From Candidatus Limosilactobacillus merdigallinarum (lineage in GTDB: Bacteria; Bacillota; Bacilli; Lactobacillales; Lactobacillaceae), in NCBI GenBank assembly GCA_019114515.1, contig DXFH01000022.1:1-64000 (forward strand): a stretch of 64,000 nucleotides of DNA. Reading direction: 5' to 3'. Below, in pieces: positions 16,946-25,693 of the stretch (position 1 is the first letter of the stretch; each line of letters opens with the position of its first letter). A program made the position numbers and the translations under genes. Under the pieces are notes generated by a model, which had not been told where the DNA came from, ran no database searches, and saw only the letters and a list, made by a program, of their open reading frames with translations.

Positions 16946-19321
16946 CTATTCAAAGTGCACAATGGTTGCACCGTCGCCACCATTATTAGGTGAAGCATAT
17001 TCAAAAGATTTTACCCGGGGATTGCTTTGCAAATATTCCTGAGTACCTTTGCGAATTGCTCCGGTCCCCTTGCCATGAATAATCGTGACGCTCGGCAGGT
17101 TATTCAAGAGTGCATGATCAATAAAGCTAGATAAATTAGCCATTGCCGGCGCATACCGCTGCCCACGCAAATCGAGGCGAGCAGAGGTACGGCGCGTCTG
17201 AATTGTTCGGGAACGCGTTGGCCTTTGTGGTTGTTTTTGCTGGTTCTGGGCTAGTTCTTTTGCCGAAATCTTTTCTAGATCATTGCTGTCAATTTCCATC
17301 TTTAAGATGCCCAATTGAACTTCCCACTTGTGTTTACCACGCTTGGCAATTAGTGTCCCTTCTTGACCATAAGGTTTGACCTTAACCACATCGCCAACTT
17401 TTAGCTGATGCTTAGCATGGGCACGGCGCAATACAGGATTATGCCGCAATGGTGCATCTTTGTGCAAAGCATTTAGCTGGCCTTGAGCATCAATTAACTC
17501 ATTTTCTTTAATCTGCTGACCTTGTGCAACTTCCATTTGCCGCAAATGATGAATGATCTGGTTGGCTTTACGTTTCGCAACTGATACTTCATGATTGGCC
17601 TTCGAACGTGCTTGATCATAAAGGTGATCACGATTTTCATTGAACCGGTTTAATTGACGGTCCAAATCCGCTTGCTTGGCCTGATTTTGATCCAGCAATG
17701 ATTGGAGATGTTCATTACGGACACGAGCTTCTTTTCGCTGTTCAACCAAATCACCAATCATCGCGTTTAGTTCTTGGCTATCGTCTTGAATCAATGACTT
17801 GGCATCATTAATCACATGGTCTGCAATACCGAGTCGTTTGGCAATCGCAATCCCGTTGGACTGGCCAGGGATACCTAGTAATAATTTATAAGTTGGCCGC
17901 AGGGTCTGCACATCAAACTCCATACTGGCATTGATCGTGTGCTCATGTTCAAAGCCATAGACTTTCAGTTCTGGGTAGTGGGTGGTAATAACTACTTCCG
18001 CATTTTTACGGTTCAACTCATCCAAAATAGCCATTGCGAGGGCCGCTCCTTCTTTTGGATCCGTCCCAGCACCTAATTCATCCAGTAGCACCAGTGAATG
18101 ACTGGTAACCTTTTCCAAAATGTGTTTGACATTTTCCATATGGCCGGAGAAAGTCGAAAGATTCTGTTCCAAGGACTGCTCATCACCAACGTCTGCAAAC
18201 ACGTTATCAAATACACTAATCGTTGACCCATCATGTGCCGGAATAAAGAGACCTGACTGTGCCATTAACTGAAGCAAACCAAGGGTCTTTAATGTGATCG
18301 TCTTCCCACCAGTGTTGGGGCCGGTAATAATGATCGTGCGGTAGTCTTTGCCCAAAGTAATATCATTGGCAACCACCTTCTTAGGATCGATCAGTGGGTG
18401 ACGGGCCATCTTCAGGTCGACGACACCGTCAGCATTGACTGTTGGCAATTCCGCCTTCATTGCTTGTGCTAGACAGGCCTTGGCATTAATCAAATCAAGA
18501 TGGCCCAACACCCGTTCATTTTCCCGAATATCGTGACGGTATGGGCGCAAGAGTTCAGACAGGTTAGCCAAAACCTGGCGTACTTCTTGTTTCTCTTCAA
18601 TTTGTAGCTGCCGCAGCTCATTATTTATTTCCACGACATTGGCTGGTTCCAAGTAGTAAGTTTGGCCACTAGCGCTTTGGTCATGAACGACACCACCAAA
18701 ACGGCGACGGTATCGAGCTTGTACCGGGATAACGTAACGATCATTACGCATCGTTACAATGGGTTCACTTAAATACTTAGCGTTGCGGCCCCGCGTATAA
18801 TTATTTAAGCTGTCTTTAATGCGACCTTCTGTAGCCTCCATTTGTTCACGCAGATGGTGAAGCCGGGGTGATGCTTCATCCTTAACCCGTCCATCAGGGT
18901 CAATAGACTGCTGCAATTTCTTGGTTACTGCCGGAATAGCAACTAATTGTGCTTCAATCGCATATAAACGACGAAAATCGACTTCATCTTCTTGCAAATG
19001 ATCAAAAAAGTTGTGCATCGCCATCGCTGTCTGCAAAACTTTGCTAATGGCTGCCAACTCGGTCCCATTTAAATTGGCATGGATCCGCAGCCGTTTTAGT
19101 TGTGGCTGAATATCCGTCAATTTCGGAAGGGGCATTGACTGATTCAAGCGCAAGATGTCAGCACCGTCAGTCGTTTCGTCCAACCAATCACGAATTGTCT
19201 GTAAATCACTTTGCGGACGCAACTGCTTCAACTCCGTCAAGCCGGCAGCCGACGTCAAGTAATGTGCCAGTTGCTGTTTAATCTGGCCAAATTCAAGCGT
19301 TGTTAAAATTTTATTGTTCAT
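16946..19321 (-). CDS. mutS2: Endonuclease MutS2 (ribosome-rescue / DNA-repair ATPase)
   Basis: A 791-residue MutS paralogue without the mismatch-recognition domain. Walker A is ITGPNTGGKTITLK (about 335), Walker B VLLDELGAGTDP, then a long coiled-coil, a KOW-like segment and a C-terminal Smr nuclease domain with LDLRGQRY (about 716) and IIHGKGTGAIRKG. MutS2 is known to suppress recombination and, in Bacillus, to split collided ribosomes. It follows cvpA by 16 bases, with GGAGG ahead of ATG. Confidence 0.96.
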   Translation of the reverse strand: MNNKILTTLEFGQIKQQLAHYLTSAAGLTELKQLRPQSDLQTIRDWLDETTDGADILRLNQSMPLPKLTDIQPQLKRLRIHANLNGTELAAISKVLQTAMAMHNFFDHLQEDEVDFRRLYAIEAQLVAIPAVTKKLQQSIDPDGRVKDEASPRLHHLREQMEATEGRIKDSLNNYTRGRNAKYLSEPIVTMRNDRYVIPVQARYRRRFGGVVHDQSASGQTYYLEPANVVEINNELRQLQIEEKQEVRQVLANLSELLRPYRHDIRENERVLGHLDLINAKACLAQAMKAELPTVNADGVVDLKMARHPLIDPKKVVANDITLGKDYRTIIITGPNTGGKTITLKTLGLLQLMAQSGLFIPAHDGSTISVFDNVFADVGDEQSLEQNLSTFSGHMENVKHILEKVTSHSLVLLDELGAGTDPKEGAALAMAILDELNRKNAEVVITTHYPELKVYGFEHEHTINASMEFDVQTLRPTYKLLLGIPGQSNGIAIAKRLGIADHVINDAKSLIQDDSQELNAMIGDLVEQRKEARVRNEHLQSLLDQNQAKQADLDRQLNRFNENRDHLYDQARSKANHEVSVAKRKANQIIHHLRQMEVAQGQQIKENELIDAQGQLNALHKDAPLRHNPVLRRAHAKHQLKVGDVVKVKPYGQEGTLIAKRGKHKWEVQLGILKMEIDSNDLEKISAKELAQNQQKQPQRPTRSRTIQTRRTSARLDLRGQRYAPAMANLSSFIDHALLNNLPSVTIIHGKGTGAIRKGTQEYLQSNPRVKSFEYASPNNGGDGATIVHFE

Positions 19322-19337
19322 TTAACGATTGACCTCC

Positions 19338-19877
19338 TTAAGAGAACCAATGTATTGCTTCGGTGGTTAAAATTGGGGTCTCGGTGATCATCCACTGTGC
19401 AATCCCGGATTGTGCCAACTGGTCTTGCCACCAATTACCTGGCCACATTTGAAAAATCATTAAAAACATGAAAATAATCAAATAGCCGCATAAAACATCT
19501 AATATACCGCCAGCCCAGCCATTCAATGTCCCCACAACGGGGACCTTTTTCAAAAAGCGGAGTCGCTTTAACAGCCATCGACTAAGCCAAGTCACTCCGT
19601 AAAAAATAATCATAAAGGCAATCCCGTTATATAGGAATTGATTGCTGCTAGTAGTAATTGCATTTGACAATTGACTGCCATCAACCGTTGATGGTTGGCT
19701 ACCAATCGATGGTAAAATTGAGCTTAAAAAGAGGCCTAACGGACGCGCACCTACACGGGCCAGTAACCACCCCAAAAAATAAGTCACCGTTGAAATGATA
19801 ATCGCGATGATACCACGCTTACGTCCATTGAACCAGCAACCTAATAATATTAATAAAATTGCTGTGGTAAGGATCAA
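19338..19877 (-). CDS. cvpA: CvpA family membrane protein
   Basis: A 179-residue four-helix membrane protein of the CvpA (colicin V production) family. Hydrophobic segments are at about 3-20, 26-45, 82-102 and 118-145, with the conserved basic loop LRFLKKVPVVGTLNGWAGG. The start is TTG at 19877 with GGAGGG 6 bases upstream. It is co-transcribed with mutS2, as in Bacilli. The function is unclear. Confidence 0.87.
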   Translation of the reverse strand: MILTTAILLILLGCWFNGRKRGIIAIIISTVTYFLGWLLARVGARPLGLFLSSILPSIGSQPSTVDGSQLSNAITTSSNQFLYNGIAFMIIFYGVTWLSRWLLKRLRFLKKVPVVGTLNGWAGGILDVLCGYLIIFMFLMIFQMWPGNWWQDQLAQSGIAQWMITETPILTTEAIHWFS

Positions 19878-19962
19878 CCTTATCCCTCCATTTCATAGTC
19901 TTTTACATTCTATCATTCTGAATAATAAAGTGCTATTTGCACGAATTAAACAAGGAGAAAAT

Positions 19963-20880
19963 ATGCCTGAAGTTATCAAAGCCGACCATGACCTTTTTGC
20001 CAAAATGAAACAAACTTACGCTAATCCAGCAAGTAAATTAGCACCTGGTGCTGTTTTTCACGCCAAAATGCCTGGAGTCACAGTGACTGGCTACCGGACT
20101 GGCAAAGTCCTTTTTCAAGGTAAATTAGCGGCTCAAGAAGCGGCCCGCTGGAATACAACAACGATTGCAAATAAAAACTCCAAAGTCACTACTCACACAG
20201 ACAACTTGCCGACCGGCTTTCCATCCTGGTCAGTGCTGGGATCTGATGAAGTGGGTACTGGCAGTTATTTTGGACCCTTAACGACCGCCGCCGTTTTTGT
20301 CACTAAAAATCAGGGCGACGAATTGCAAGAACTGGGCGTACAAGATTCCAAAAAATTGACTGACCCGACAATCATTAAATTAGCTAAGCAGATCATGCGA
20401 TTGTGCCCCTATCATGTAGTCAACCTCGATCCAAAAGACTATAACCGTCTAATAAAACAGTATAATCAAGCCCAATTAAAAGCGCTTTGTCATAATCTGG
20501 TTTTAGGAAAGGTACTGCAAAAGATTCAGCCACAGCATCCGCAGGCAATTCTGATTGACCAATTTGTCAGCCCTAGCACCTACTATCGCTACTTGAATGG
20601 GCAACCAGAAATTGTAAAACAGAACGTTTATTTCCGTGAAAAAGGTGAAAGCTATCATGTAGCAGTAGCCGCCGCTTCCATCGTTGCCCGTTACTACTCA
20701 CTCCAATCCATGGATCAATTGAGTCAAATGGCAGGTCTAACCTTACCAATTGGAGCCGGTCAAAAAGTGGATCAAGTCGCCGTTAAGCTCGTGCAAAAAG
20801 GCCTGGACTTAGGTGATTTTGCAAAGCTACATTTTGCCAATACTCAGAAGGTCAACCGACTACTTCGAAACATTAATTAA
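19963..20880 (+). CDS. rnhC: Ribonuclease HIII
   Basis: Metal-dependent enzyme cutting RNA in RNA-DNA hybrids, 305 residues. The N-terminal TBP-like substrate domain (about 1-85) is followed by the type 2 RNase H core: SDEVGTGSYFGPL (first two acidic residues, DEVG), VQDSKKLTD, and FREKGESYHVAVAAASIVAR. An AAGGAG site lies 6 bases ahead of the ATG at 19963. The longer frame reading back to 19795 overlaps cvpA and is rejected. It diverges from cvpA. Confidence 0.95.
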   Translation: MPEVIKADHDLFAKMKQTYANPASKLAPGAVFHAKMPGVTVTGYRTGKVLFQGKLAAQEAARWNTTTIANKNSKVTTHTDNLPTGFPSWSVLGSDEVGTGSYFGPLTTAAVFVTKNQGDELQELGVQDSKKLTDPTIIKLAKQIMRLCPYHVVNLDPKDYNRLIKQYNQAQLKALCHNLVLGKVLQKIQPQHPQAILIDQFVSPSTYYRYLNGQPEIVKQNVYFREKGESYHVAVAAASIVARYYSLQSMDQLSQMAGLTLPIGAGQKVDQVAVKLVQKGLDLGDFAKLHFANTQKVNRLLRNIN

Positions 20881-20961
20881 CATCCAAAGTAGCACGCTCC
20901 CTAGTAGTTGTCTTTTAAACATTGATATATTAGTGAAAAATTAATTGCTATGACGACAAAA

Positions 20962-20996
20962 GCCTCTAGCCGCTGGTAGATCCAGTCGCTAGAGGC
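20962..20996. terminator. Terminator between rnhC and iunH
   Basis: GCCTCTAGC and GCTAGAGGC form a perfect 9-base stem with a 17-base loop. It is preceded by AAAA and followed by CTATTT, so it is weak on the T side. It separates two convergent genes in a 162-base gap that holds nothing else. Confidence 0.75.
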
Positions 20997-21042
20997 CTAT
21001 TTCGTTTACAGAAAAAGTAGTTGTGATCTTTTTAATTAATTA

Positions 21043-21990
21043 TTATTTGGAAAAGCTTTTTAAAGACTTCATGATGAGGTCAATGAACTTTTGGCGATCA
21101 ATGTCTAATAGGACAGTGGTATTTTGTGGCTTGTCAGTTTGCCGGTAGTAGTCGCAAACTGTTTCCCCACGGGTTAACTCACCTTCCGTTTCCACGTCGA
21201 CATTCATCTTGACGGATTTAAACATGTCCGGATCAATCAACCAAGCTATGGTACAAGGGTCATGCAAAGGTGCACCCTTGAATCCCCAGCGTGGATCTTC
21301 TTCATCGTGATAAATCTCGAAGAAGTTTAACAGGCCATGAAATGCTTGCCCCACTGGATTATCGATCTCTTTAAGTGAATCAATTTCATCTTTCATGATC
21401 TGGGCCTTATGAGTTACGTTTAAGCCAGCCATAACAGTTGGGATACCAAAGTTTAGGACAATCTTAGCGGCCTCAGGGTCTACGTAGATATTAAATTCTA
21501 CAGAAGGAACCCAGTTACCGAAGCCCCAGGCACCACCCATGAAGACGATCTGATCAATCTTTTCCTTGGCCAATTCTGGGTAAACTCGCAGGAATAAGGC
21601 AGCATTAGTCATTGGTCCGGTAACAACTAGCGTTACCTTCTCGTCACTTTCTTGCAAAGTCTTTGCGATCAAATCAATGGCCGGCATATCCTGCACCTTA
21701 AAATCAGGATCAGGCAAATCAGCACCGTCCAGACCGGTTTTACCGTGAACATTACCCGCGGTTTCCAATGGCTTAACTAACGGTGTTCGGTTACCAGCAG
21801 CGACCGGAATATCTTCCCGGTGGAACAAAGTCAACATCCGCATGGCGTTATTCAAAGTCTTATCAGGTGTTTGATTGCCGGCGGAAGTAGTTACCGCTAG
21901 CAATTCAATCTTTGGCGATGCTACCGCAAGGGTCATTGCTAAAGCGTCATCATGACCTGGGTCACAGTCTAAAATAATTTTCTTAGCCAT
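21043..21990 (-). CDS. Inosine-uridine preferring nucleoside hydrolase
   Basis: A 315-residue hydrolase that splits ribonucleosides to base and free ribose. The calcium-binding N-terminal motif ILDCDPGHDDALA is intact, as are VTGPMTNAA, FMGGAWGFGNW and the C-terminal Asp in LHDPCTIAW. It could be pyrimidine-preferring, but specificity is not decided by these motifs. It is the last gene of the five-gene operon starting with the sugar kinase at 25466, 42 bases after the dehydrogenase gene, and would supply the pentose for that pathway. Confidence 0.93.
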   Translation of the reverse strand: MAKKIILDCDPGHDDALAMTLAVASPKIELLAVTTSAGNQTPDKTLNNAMRMLTLFHREDIPVAAGNRTPLVKPLETAGNVHGKTGLDGADLPDPDFKVQDMPAIDLIAKTLQESDEKVTLVVTGPMTNAALFLRVYPELAKEKIDQIVFMGGAWGFGNWVPSVEFNIYVDPEAAKIVLNFGIPTVMAGLNVTHKAQIMKDEIDSLKEIDNPVGQAFHGLLNFFEIYHDEEDPRWGFKGAPLHDPCTIAWLIDPDMFKSVKMNVDVETEGELTRGETVCDYYRQTDKPQNTTVLLDIDRQKFIDLIMKSLKSFSK

Positions 21991-22032
21991 CTTGTCTCGT
22001 CCTTTCCGCCGTTAAAGCAATAAGCTTAACTA

Positions 22033-23196
22033 TTAACCAAAGTGCTTCAACAATTCAGTAACATTTTCTTTAGTTAACTTAACGGGAGTGTTGCCCGCAA
22101 AACGTTCATGGAGCACTTCATCTACATTAGTTACTAACTCATCGTTAGAAACGCCATAGTCAGCAAATGGGTGTAAACCGACCATGTCATCACGGAAATG
22201 CTTGTAAGCCTTGACAGTAATGTCAGCAATTTCTTCAGGGGTTTCATTACCCTCAAAATGGGCATCTAAGATCTTCCCGATTTCCTTAACCTTCTTGGGT
22301 TCAACTGGGGCAACCAGCTTCAGAACGGCTGGCAGTGCATAGGCAACTGCTTCACCGTGAACAAAGTGGTACTTAGTTCCTAAAACATGAGCTTCGGAGT
22401 GAGCTACGATCGTCCCAGACTGGTTAAGCATCCAGCCGGCCAGGTCAGCAGCTACCAATACCCGTTGCCGTAATCCCAGATTAGAGCCATCAGCAACTGC
22501 TCCTGGCAGGTAGTTGTACTGTAAGAACATAATCTTTTCACAAATAGCGTCGCAAACTGGGCTGCTCAAATTTGACAAGTAACCTTCTGCCGCGTGAGAA
22601 AATGCATCCAAGCCACTGGCAATGGTCTGCTTCTTTGGCAGACTAACCGTTAATTCAGGAATTAACAAAGCGTAGTCACTCAGCATCTTATCAGACAAGA
22701 TGGCGTTCTTTTCGTGCGTCTGCGTATCCGTAACGACCAGTGCGTTGGACATTTCACTACCAGTACCAGCAGTGGTAGGCACGCTAATCAATGGCTTCAA
22801 ATCATGAATGGCGCTTTCGTCTTTAACGTAGTCTTCAATTTTACCGCCGTCACTGGCCACGATGTTAATCCCCTTAGCACCATCTAATGATGAACCACCA
22901 CCAATGGCAATTACGGAATCGGCACCAAAGTCTTTCATTTCAGTTGCACCGCTGTTAATTACACTGGCCGGTGGATCGGGCACAATCCCCGCGTAAACTT
23001 GGTATTCAATCGATTGGTCCTTCATTGCCTGCAGCATGTCCTTAACTGCCGGAACGTCCAGTAAGAACTTATCTAAAACGACAAATGGCCGCTTAGCACC
23101 TTCCATCTGCAGTAATTTAACGATTGATGATGCTAAATCATGCTCCACGACAACTTTAACTGGTTGTTGCATCCTAATTTTCATCTGTAATTTCAC
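22033..23196 (-). CDS. Iron-containing (group III) alcohol dehydrogenase
   Basis: A 387-residue NAD(P)-linked dehydrogenase of the Fe-ADH family. Cofactor motifs are IAIGGGSSLDGAKG and VPTTAGTGSE; the metal ligands are Asp and His in SGLDAFSHAAEG plus the His residues in SEAHVLGTKYHFVHGEA. The substrate is unknown; family members reduce aldehydes and ketones such as lactaldehyde or dihydroxyacetone. The GTG start at 23196 overlaps the stop of the YczE-type gene in GTGA; an ATG four codons later is possible. It sits in the kinase/TrpF-like operon, so a carbonyl from sugar breakdown is a reasonable guess. Confidence 0.92.
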   Translation of the reverse strand: MKLQMKIRMQQPVKVVVEHDLASSIVKLLQMEGAKRPFVVLDKFLLDVPAVKDMLQAMKDQSIEYQVYAGIVPDPPASVINSGATEMKDFGADSVIAIGGGSSLDGAKGINIVASDGGKIEDYVKDESAIHDLKPLISVPTTAGTGSEMSNALVVTDTQTHEKNAILSDKMLSDYALLIPELTVSLPKKQTIASGLDAFSHAAEGYLSNLSSPVCDAICEKIMFLQYNYLPGAVADGSNLGLRQRVLVAADLAGWMLNQSGTIVAHSEAHVLGTKYHFVHGEAVAYALPAVLKLVAPVEPKKVKEIGKILDAHFEGNETPEEIADITVKAYKHFRDDMVGLHPFADYGVSNDELVTNVDEVLHERFAGNTPVKLTKENVTELLKHFG

Positions 23197-23825
23197 GCTT
23201 CCTTAATATTGAATAACCGTTGAAACTTCTCACTCAAATATTGAATTGCTGGTCCCGTCGTACATACCGCCACAATCGTGATAATGCCAAATTTACCACC
23301 AAGCGCAATCCCGATCATGATTAATACGACGTCAAAAGTAATCTTGGTACGTCTGACACTCCAATGAGTATGATCCCTAATCGTCAGCATGAAGCCGCTA
23401 AATGGGTCCACCCCAATGTCTGCACAAATAAACAGACTAATTCCCAGATAGTAGAGGCTAATGCCAATCACGCCGCCTAAGATGCGCTGCCACATCGTAT
23501 TAGCAGGAAACAAGGCGACATAAAGATGTGACCCTAACAGCACGAAAAAGCCATATGGTATCAGGTACATCAAAGAACCAATATTGGCATAGTGACGACC
23601 AACGATGAACAGCAAGATTAACAAGCCGATGTTAATAAAATTCGACACCATTCCTAAGTTAATTCTCGGAACATTAAAAGTAGCTCGAATCCCATCATAA
23701 ATAATGCCGACAGGGTCGTTCCCTAAGTCCGTATTATTGTTAAAAGCAACTCCAACACAAACCAGAAAGATACCAACCATCGCTAGCGTTATCCGCTTGA
23801 GAGTGAATCGGCTGCTCGTTTGCAT
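23193..23825 (-). CDS. YczE/YyaS/YitT-type integral membrane protein
   Basis: A 210-residue protein with about five membrane helices (12-32, 55-75, 82-105, 115-140 and 165-190). Two internal repeats are visible, NTDLGNDPVGII and CADIGVDPFSGF, each preceding a helix, the feature of the YczE family. No biochemical function is established for the family. Being fully embedded in the operon and coupled to the dehydrogenase gene, it may move the substrate or a product across the membrane; this is inference. Confidence 0.88.
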   Translation of the reverse strand: MQTSSRFTLKRITLAMVGIFLVCVGVAFNNNTDLGNDPVGIIYDGIRATFNVPRINLGMVSNFINIGLLILLFIVGRHYANIGSLMYLIPYGFFVLLGSHLYVALFPANTMWQRILGGVIGISLYYLGISLFICADIGVDPFSGFMLTIRDHTHWSVRRTKITFDVVLIMIGIALGGKFGIITIVAVCTTGPAIQYLSEKFQRLFNIKEA

Positions 23826-23827
23826 TA

Positions 23828-24520
23828 TTAAAGCCCCAGTTCTGCGGCTGCCTTATCTGCCGCTTCACAGAATGCCTTGACTTTTGGAATGTCTTTTTCA
23901 AGGTAGCCGTCGTCGTATTTGATACTGGTCTTAGTCAAGGAATCAACCCCGTAAGGACGGATTTCTTTAATGGCTTCGGCAACATTATCTGGGCCCATTC
24001 CGCCGGCTTCGATTACCTTAGCATTAACGTCCTTCACGATTTGGGCATCAATTGACCAGTCATGAGTCTGACCAGAAGCACCAATCCCCGTATCAGCAGC
24101 TAAGCCAGAGTCCAGCAGGATGTAGTCAACAAATGGGTCAACCTTCTTGGCACGATCAATTGCAGACTTGTTGTCAACCAATACTGCCTGCATCAATTCA
24201 GTATGTGGTGCTACTTCCTTCAGGCGCTTGGCAAATTCTTCATCAGCAGTGTATTCATCACCGGCAACGTGCAGAATTTCTGGTTGCAGACGCCGCGCTA
24301 AGTCGATCATTTCGTCTGGGTCGTTGGTGAGCATGATCAATACCATCTTTACGCCACGCTTCTTGCATTCTTCGTGAATCTTATCAACCCGGTACAATGG
24401 AACACGTTGACGTGGAACGCCACCCATTTGCATTGGTACCAAACCAATGTTATCGGCACCCGCTTCCATCGTCTTAATTGCTTCGTCAACTTGAATAATT
24501 GAGTAAAGTTGCTTAATCAT
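23828..24520 (-). CDS. TrpF-like (phosphoribosylanthranilate isomerase family) barrel protein of unknown reaction
   Basis: A 230-residue TIM-barrel protein whose C-terminal half is clearly TrpF-like: YILLDSGLA (general-acid Asp 137 kept), GASGQTHDWS (147-156), EAGGMGPDNV and PYGVDSLTKTS. However the N-terminal strand KQLYSIIQ takes the place of KICGIT, so the catalytic Cys is absent; the only cysteines are near 52 and 217. The phosphate-loop SSG is replaced by LTKTS. No other tryptophan gene is nearby. A different isomerase, epimerase or aldolase reaction on a sugar phosphate is likely. GGAGG precedes the ATG; the gene follows the kinase by 19 bases. Confidence 0.82.
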   Translation of the reverse strand: MIKQLYSIIQVDEAIKTMEAGADNIGLVPMQMGGVPRQRVPLYRVDKIHEECKKRGVKMVLIMLTNDPDEMIDLARRLQPEILHVAGDEYTADEEFAKRLKEVAPHTELMQAVLVDNKSAIDRAKKVDPFVDYILLDSGLAADTGIGASGQTHDWSIDAQIVKDVNAKVIEAGGMGPDNVAEAIKEIRPYGVDSLTKTSIKYDDGYLEKDIPKVKAFCEAADKAAAELGL

Positions 24521-24539
24521 CTGAAATTCCTCCTTGATG

Positions 24540-25466
24540 TTACTTTGCCTGTGCTAATTTGTCTGCGATCATCTGTGGGTTCAATTCTGGCACTGACTTA
24601 TCGCTTTCCAAAGCAATGGAAGCAGCTGCCTGTGTCTTTTCACAAATAGTTTTCAGATCAGTGATTCCTTCATAACGGCACCAGGTGATCGTCGCCGTAC
24701 TGCAGTCGCCCGCACCATTGGCATTGACAATTTTCGTGGTCATTGTCGGCACCTTAACGACACCATCTTTATTGGCTGCCAAAATACCATCAGCACCTAA
24801 TGAAATAAAGACGGTCTTAACACCCATGTCAATCAGCTTCTCAGCTGCCTTTTGGACATCGTCATTGTTCTCAATCTTGACGCCAGACAATAATTCAGCT
24901 TCCATCTTATTCGGCTTGAAAGTGTCCAGTTTGTTCAAAATTGGCTTAATCCGCTCACCCTTGTTAACTGATACAGGGTCAGCAAACAATGGCACCGTCA
25001 CGTGATCGCCCAACCACTTAATTGATTCAGATGGTAAATTGGCATCCACCATGACGATTTCGGCGTTATTCATGAAGTCCAAACGCTTAGCCAAGAACGC
25101 TGGCGTAATGTTTTCCGTAATCTTCATGTCATTGATGCCGACGAGCATATCACCAGTTTCATCAGTTACATAAAGGTAACCAGACGAACGTTGACCCTTC
25201 AGCTTTTCAGCGTAATCCAGGTGGATATGATTTTCGGCACAAGACTGTTCCATAACGGTTCCATTCATGTCATCGCCATAAACAGTGATCAAGTATGTTG
25301 ATACTTCAAGATGTGCCAGGTTCTGTGCGATGTTTTGACCAACACCACCGACAGCAGTACCAATTTCCCCAATGTTTGAGTCCCGTGGAATAATCTTCTT
25401 ATTAGGCATCCCAAAGATGTCCATGTTCATGCCACCGACAACTACTACATACGGCTTCTTATCCAA
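24540..25466 (-). CDS. PfkB family sugar/nucleoside kinase
   Basis: A 308-residue ribokinase-like kinase. The N-terminal sugar-binding signature is GGVGQNIAQNL (40-50), the ATP-side motifs are FADPVS (161), SLGADGIL (222) and the catalytic ANGAGD (Asp 254). The substrate may be a pentose or a nucleoside; there is no feature that settles it. The start is TTG at 25466 with an AGGGTGAG site upstream. It is first in the operon, behind a sigma-A promoter with an overlapping cre site. Its closest relative in the window is the degenerate domain of the regulator upstream, which aligns over the whole length. Confidence 0.93.
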   Translation of the reverse strand: MDKKPYVVVVGGMNMDIFGMPNKKIIPRDSNIGEIGTAVGGVGQNIAQNLAHLEVSTYLITVYGDDMNGTVMEQSCAENHIHLDYAEKLKGQRSSGYLYVTDETGDMLVGINDMKITENITPAFLAKRLDFMNNAEIVMVDANLPSESIKWLGDHVTVPLFADPVSVNKGERIKPILNKLDTFKPNKMEAELLSGVKIENNDDVQKAAEKLIDMGVKTVFISLGADGILAANKDGVVKVPTMTTKIVNANGAGDCSTATITWCRYEGITDLKTICEKTQAAASIALESDKSVPELNPQMIADKLAQAK

Positions 25467-25530
25467 TATAACTCACCCTTTCAATTAAGTAAACATAAGT
25501 TTAACTGCTTAAACTTCTTTGAACATCCTA

Positions 25531-25559
25531 AACATATCATGCACTGCAAGCGCTGTCAA
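25531..25559 (-). promoter_or_regulatory. Promoter of the kinase/TrpF-like/dehydrogenase operon
   Basis: Minus-strand TTGACA (25554-25559) and TATGTT (25531-25536) are 17 bases apart, about 65 bases ahead of the kinase TTG start. The -35 and spacer overlap the cre site. Confidence 0.75.
25545..25558 (-). promoter_or_regulatory. cre site (CcpA operator)
   Basis: Minus-strand TGACAGCGCTTGCA matches the cre consensus TGWAARCGYTTWCA at 12 of 14 positions, with the central GCGC intact. It overlaps the -35 and spacer of the operon promoter, the position for CcpA repression when preferred sugars are present. The ccpA gene lies in this window. Confidence 0.72.
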
Positions 25560-25577
25560 TTTTGTGAAATGGTCATT

Positions 25578-25634
25578 CTTGGTAAAATGTTTTATCTTCA
25601 ACCATTGTTCATCTACAAACATTGTCATACCAAG
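25578..25634. promoter_or_regulatory. Split inverted repeat, candidate operator of the pseudokinase regulator
   Basis: CTTGGTA (25578) and ATGTTT (25587) are mirrored by AAACAT (25617) and TACCAAG (25628), so two nested inverted repeats flank a 24-base centre. The site lies about 55-110 bases upstream of the predicted transcription start, where an activator would bind. Which protein binds is inference from the adjacent HTH gene. Confidence 0.5.
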
Positions 25635-25653
25635 ATGTTTCTACCTTTTCATC

Positions 25654-25684
25654 CACAAAAAAATCTCGGCATTTACCGAGATTT
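25654..25684 (-). terminator. Terminator after the HTH-pseudokinase gene
   Basis: Minus-strand AAATCTCGG and CCGAGATTTTTTT form a perfect stem with a 6-base loop just after the stop codon. The regulator is therefore transcribed separately from the operon it precedes. Confidence 0.9.
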
Positions 25685-25693
25685 CACAAATAT

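Noticed and set aside
23828-24520. Tryptophan biosynthesis gene trpF
   Set aside because: No other trp genes are near, the catalytic Cys is absent, and the gene is embedded in a sugar/nucleoside operon.
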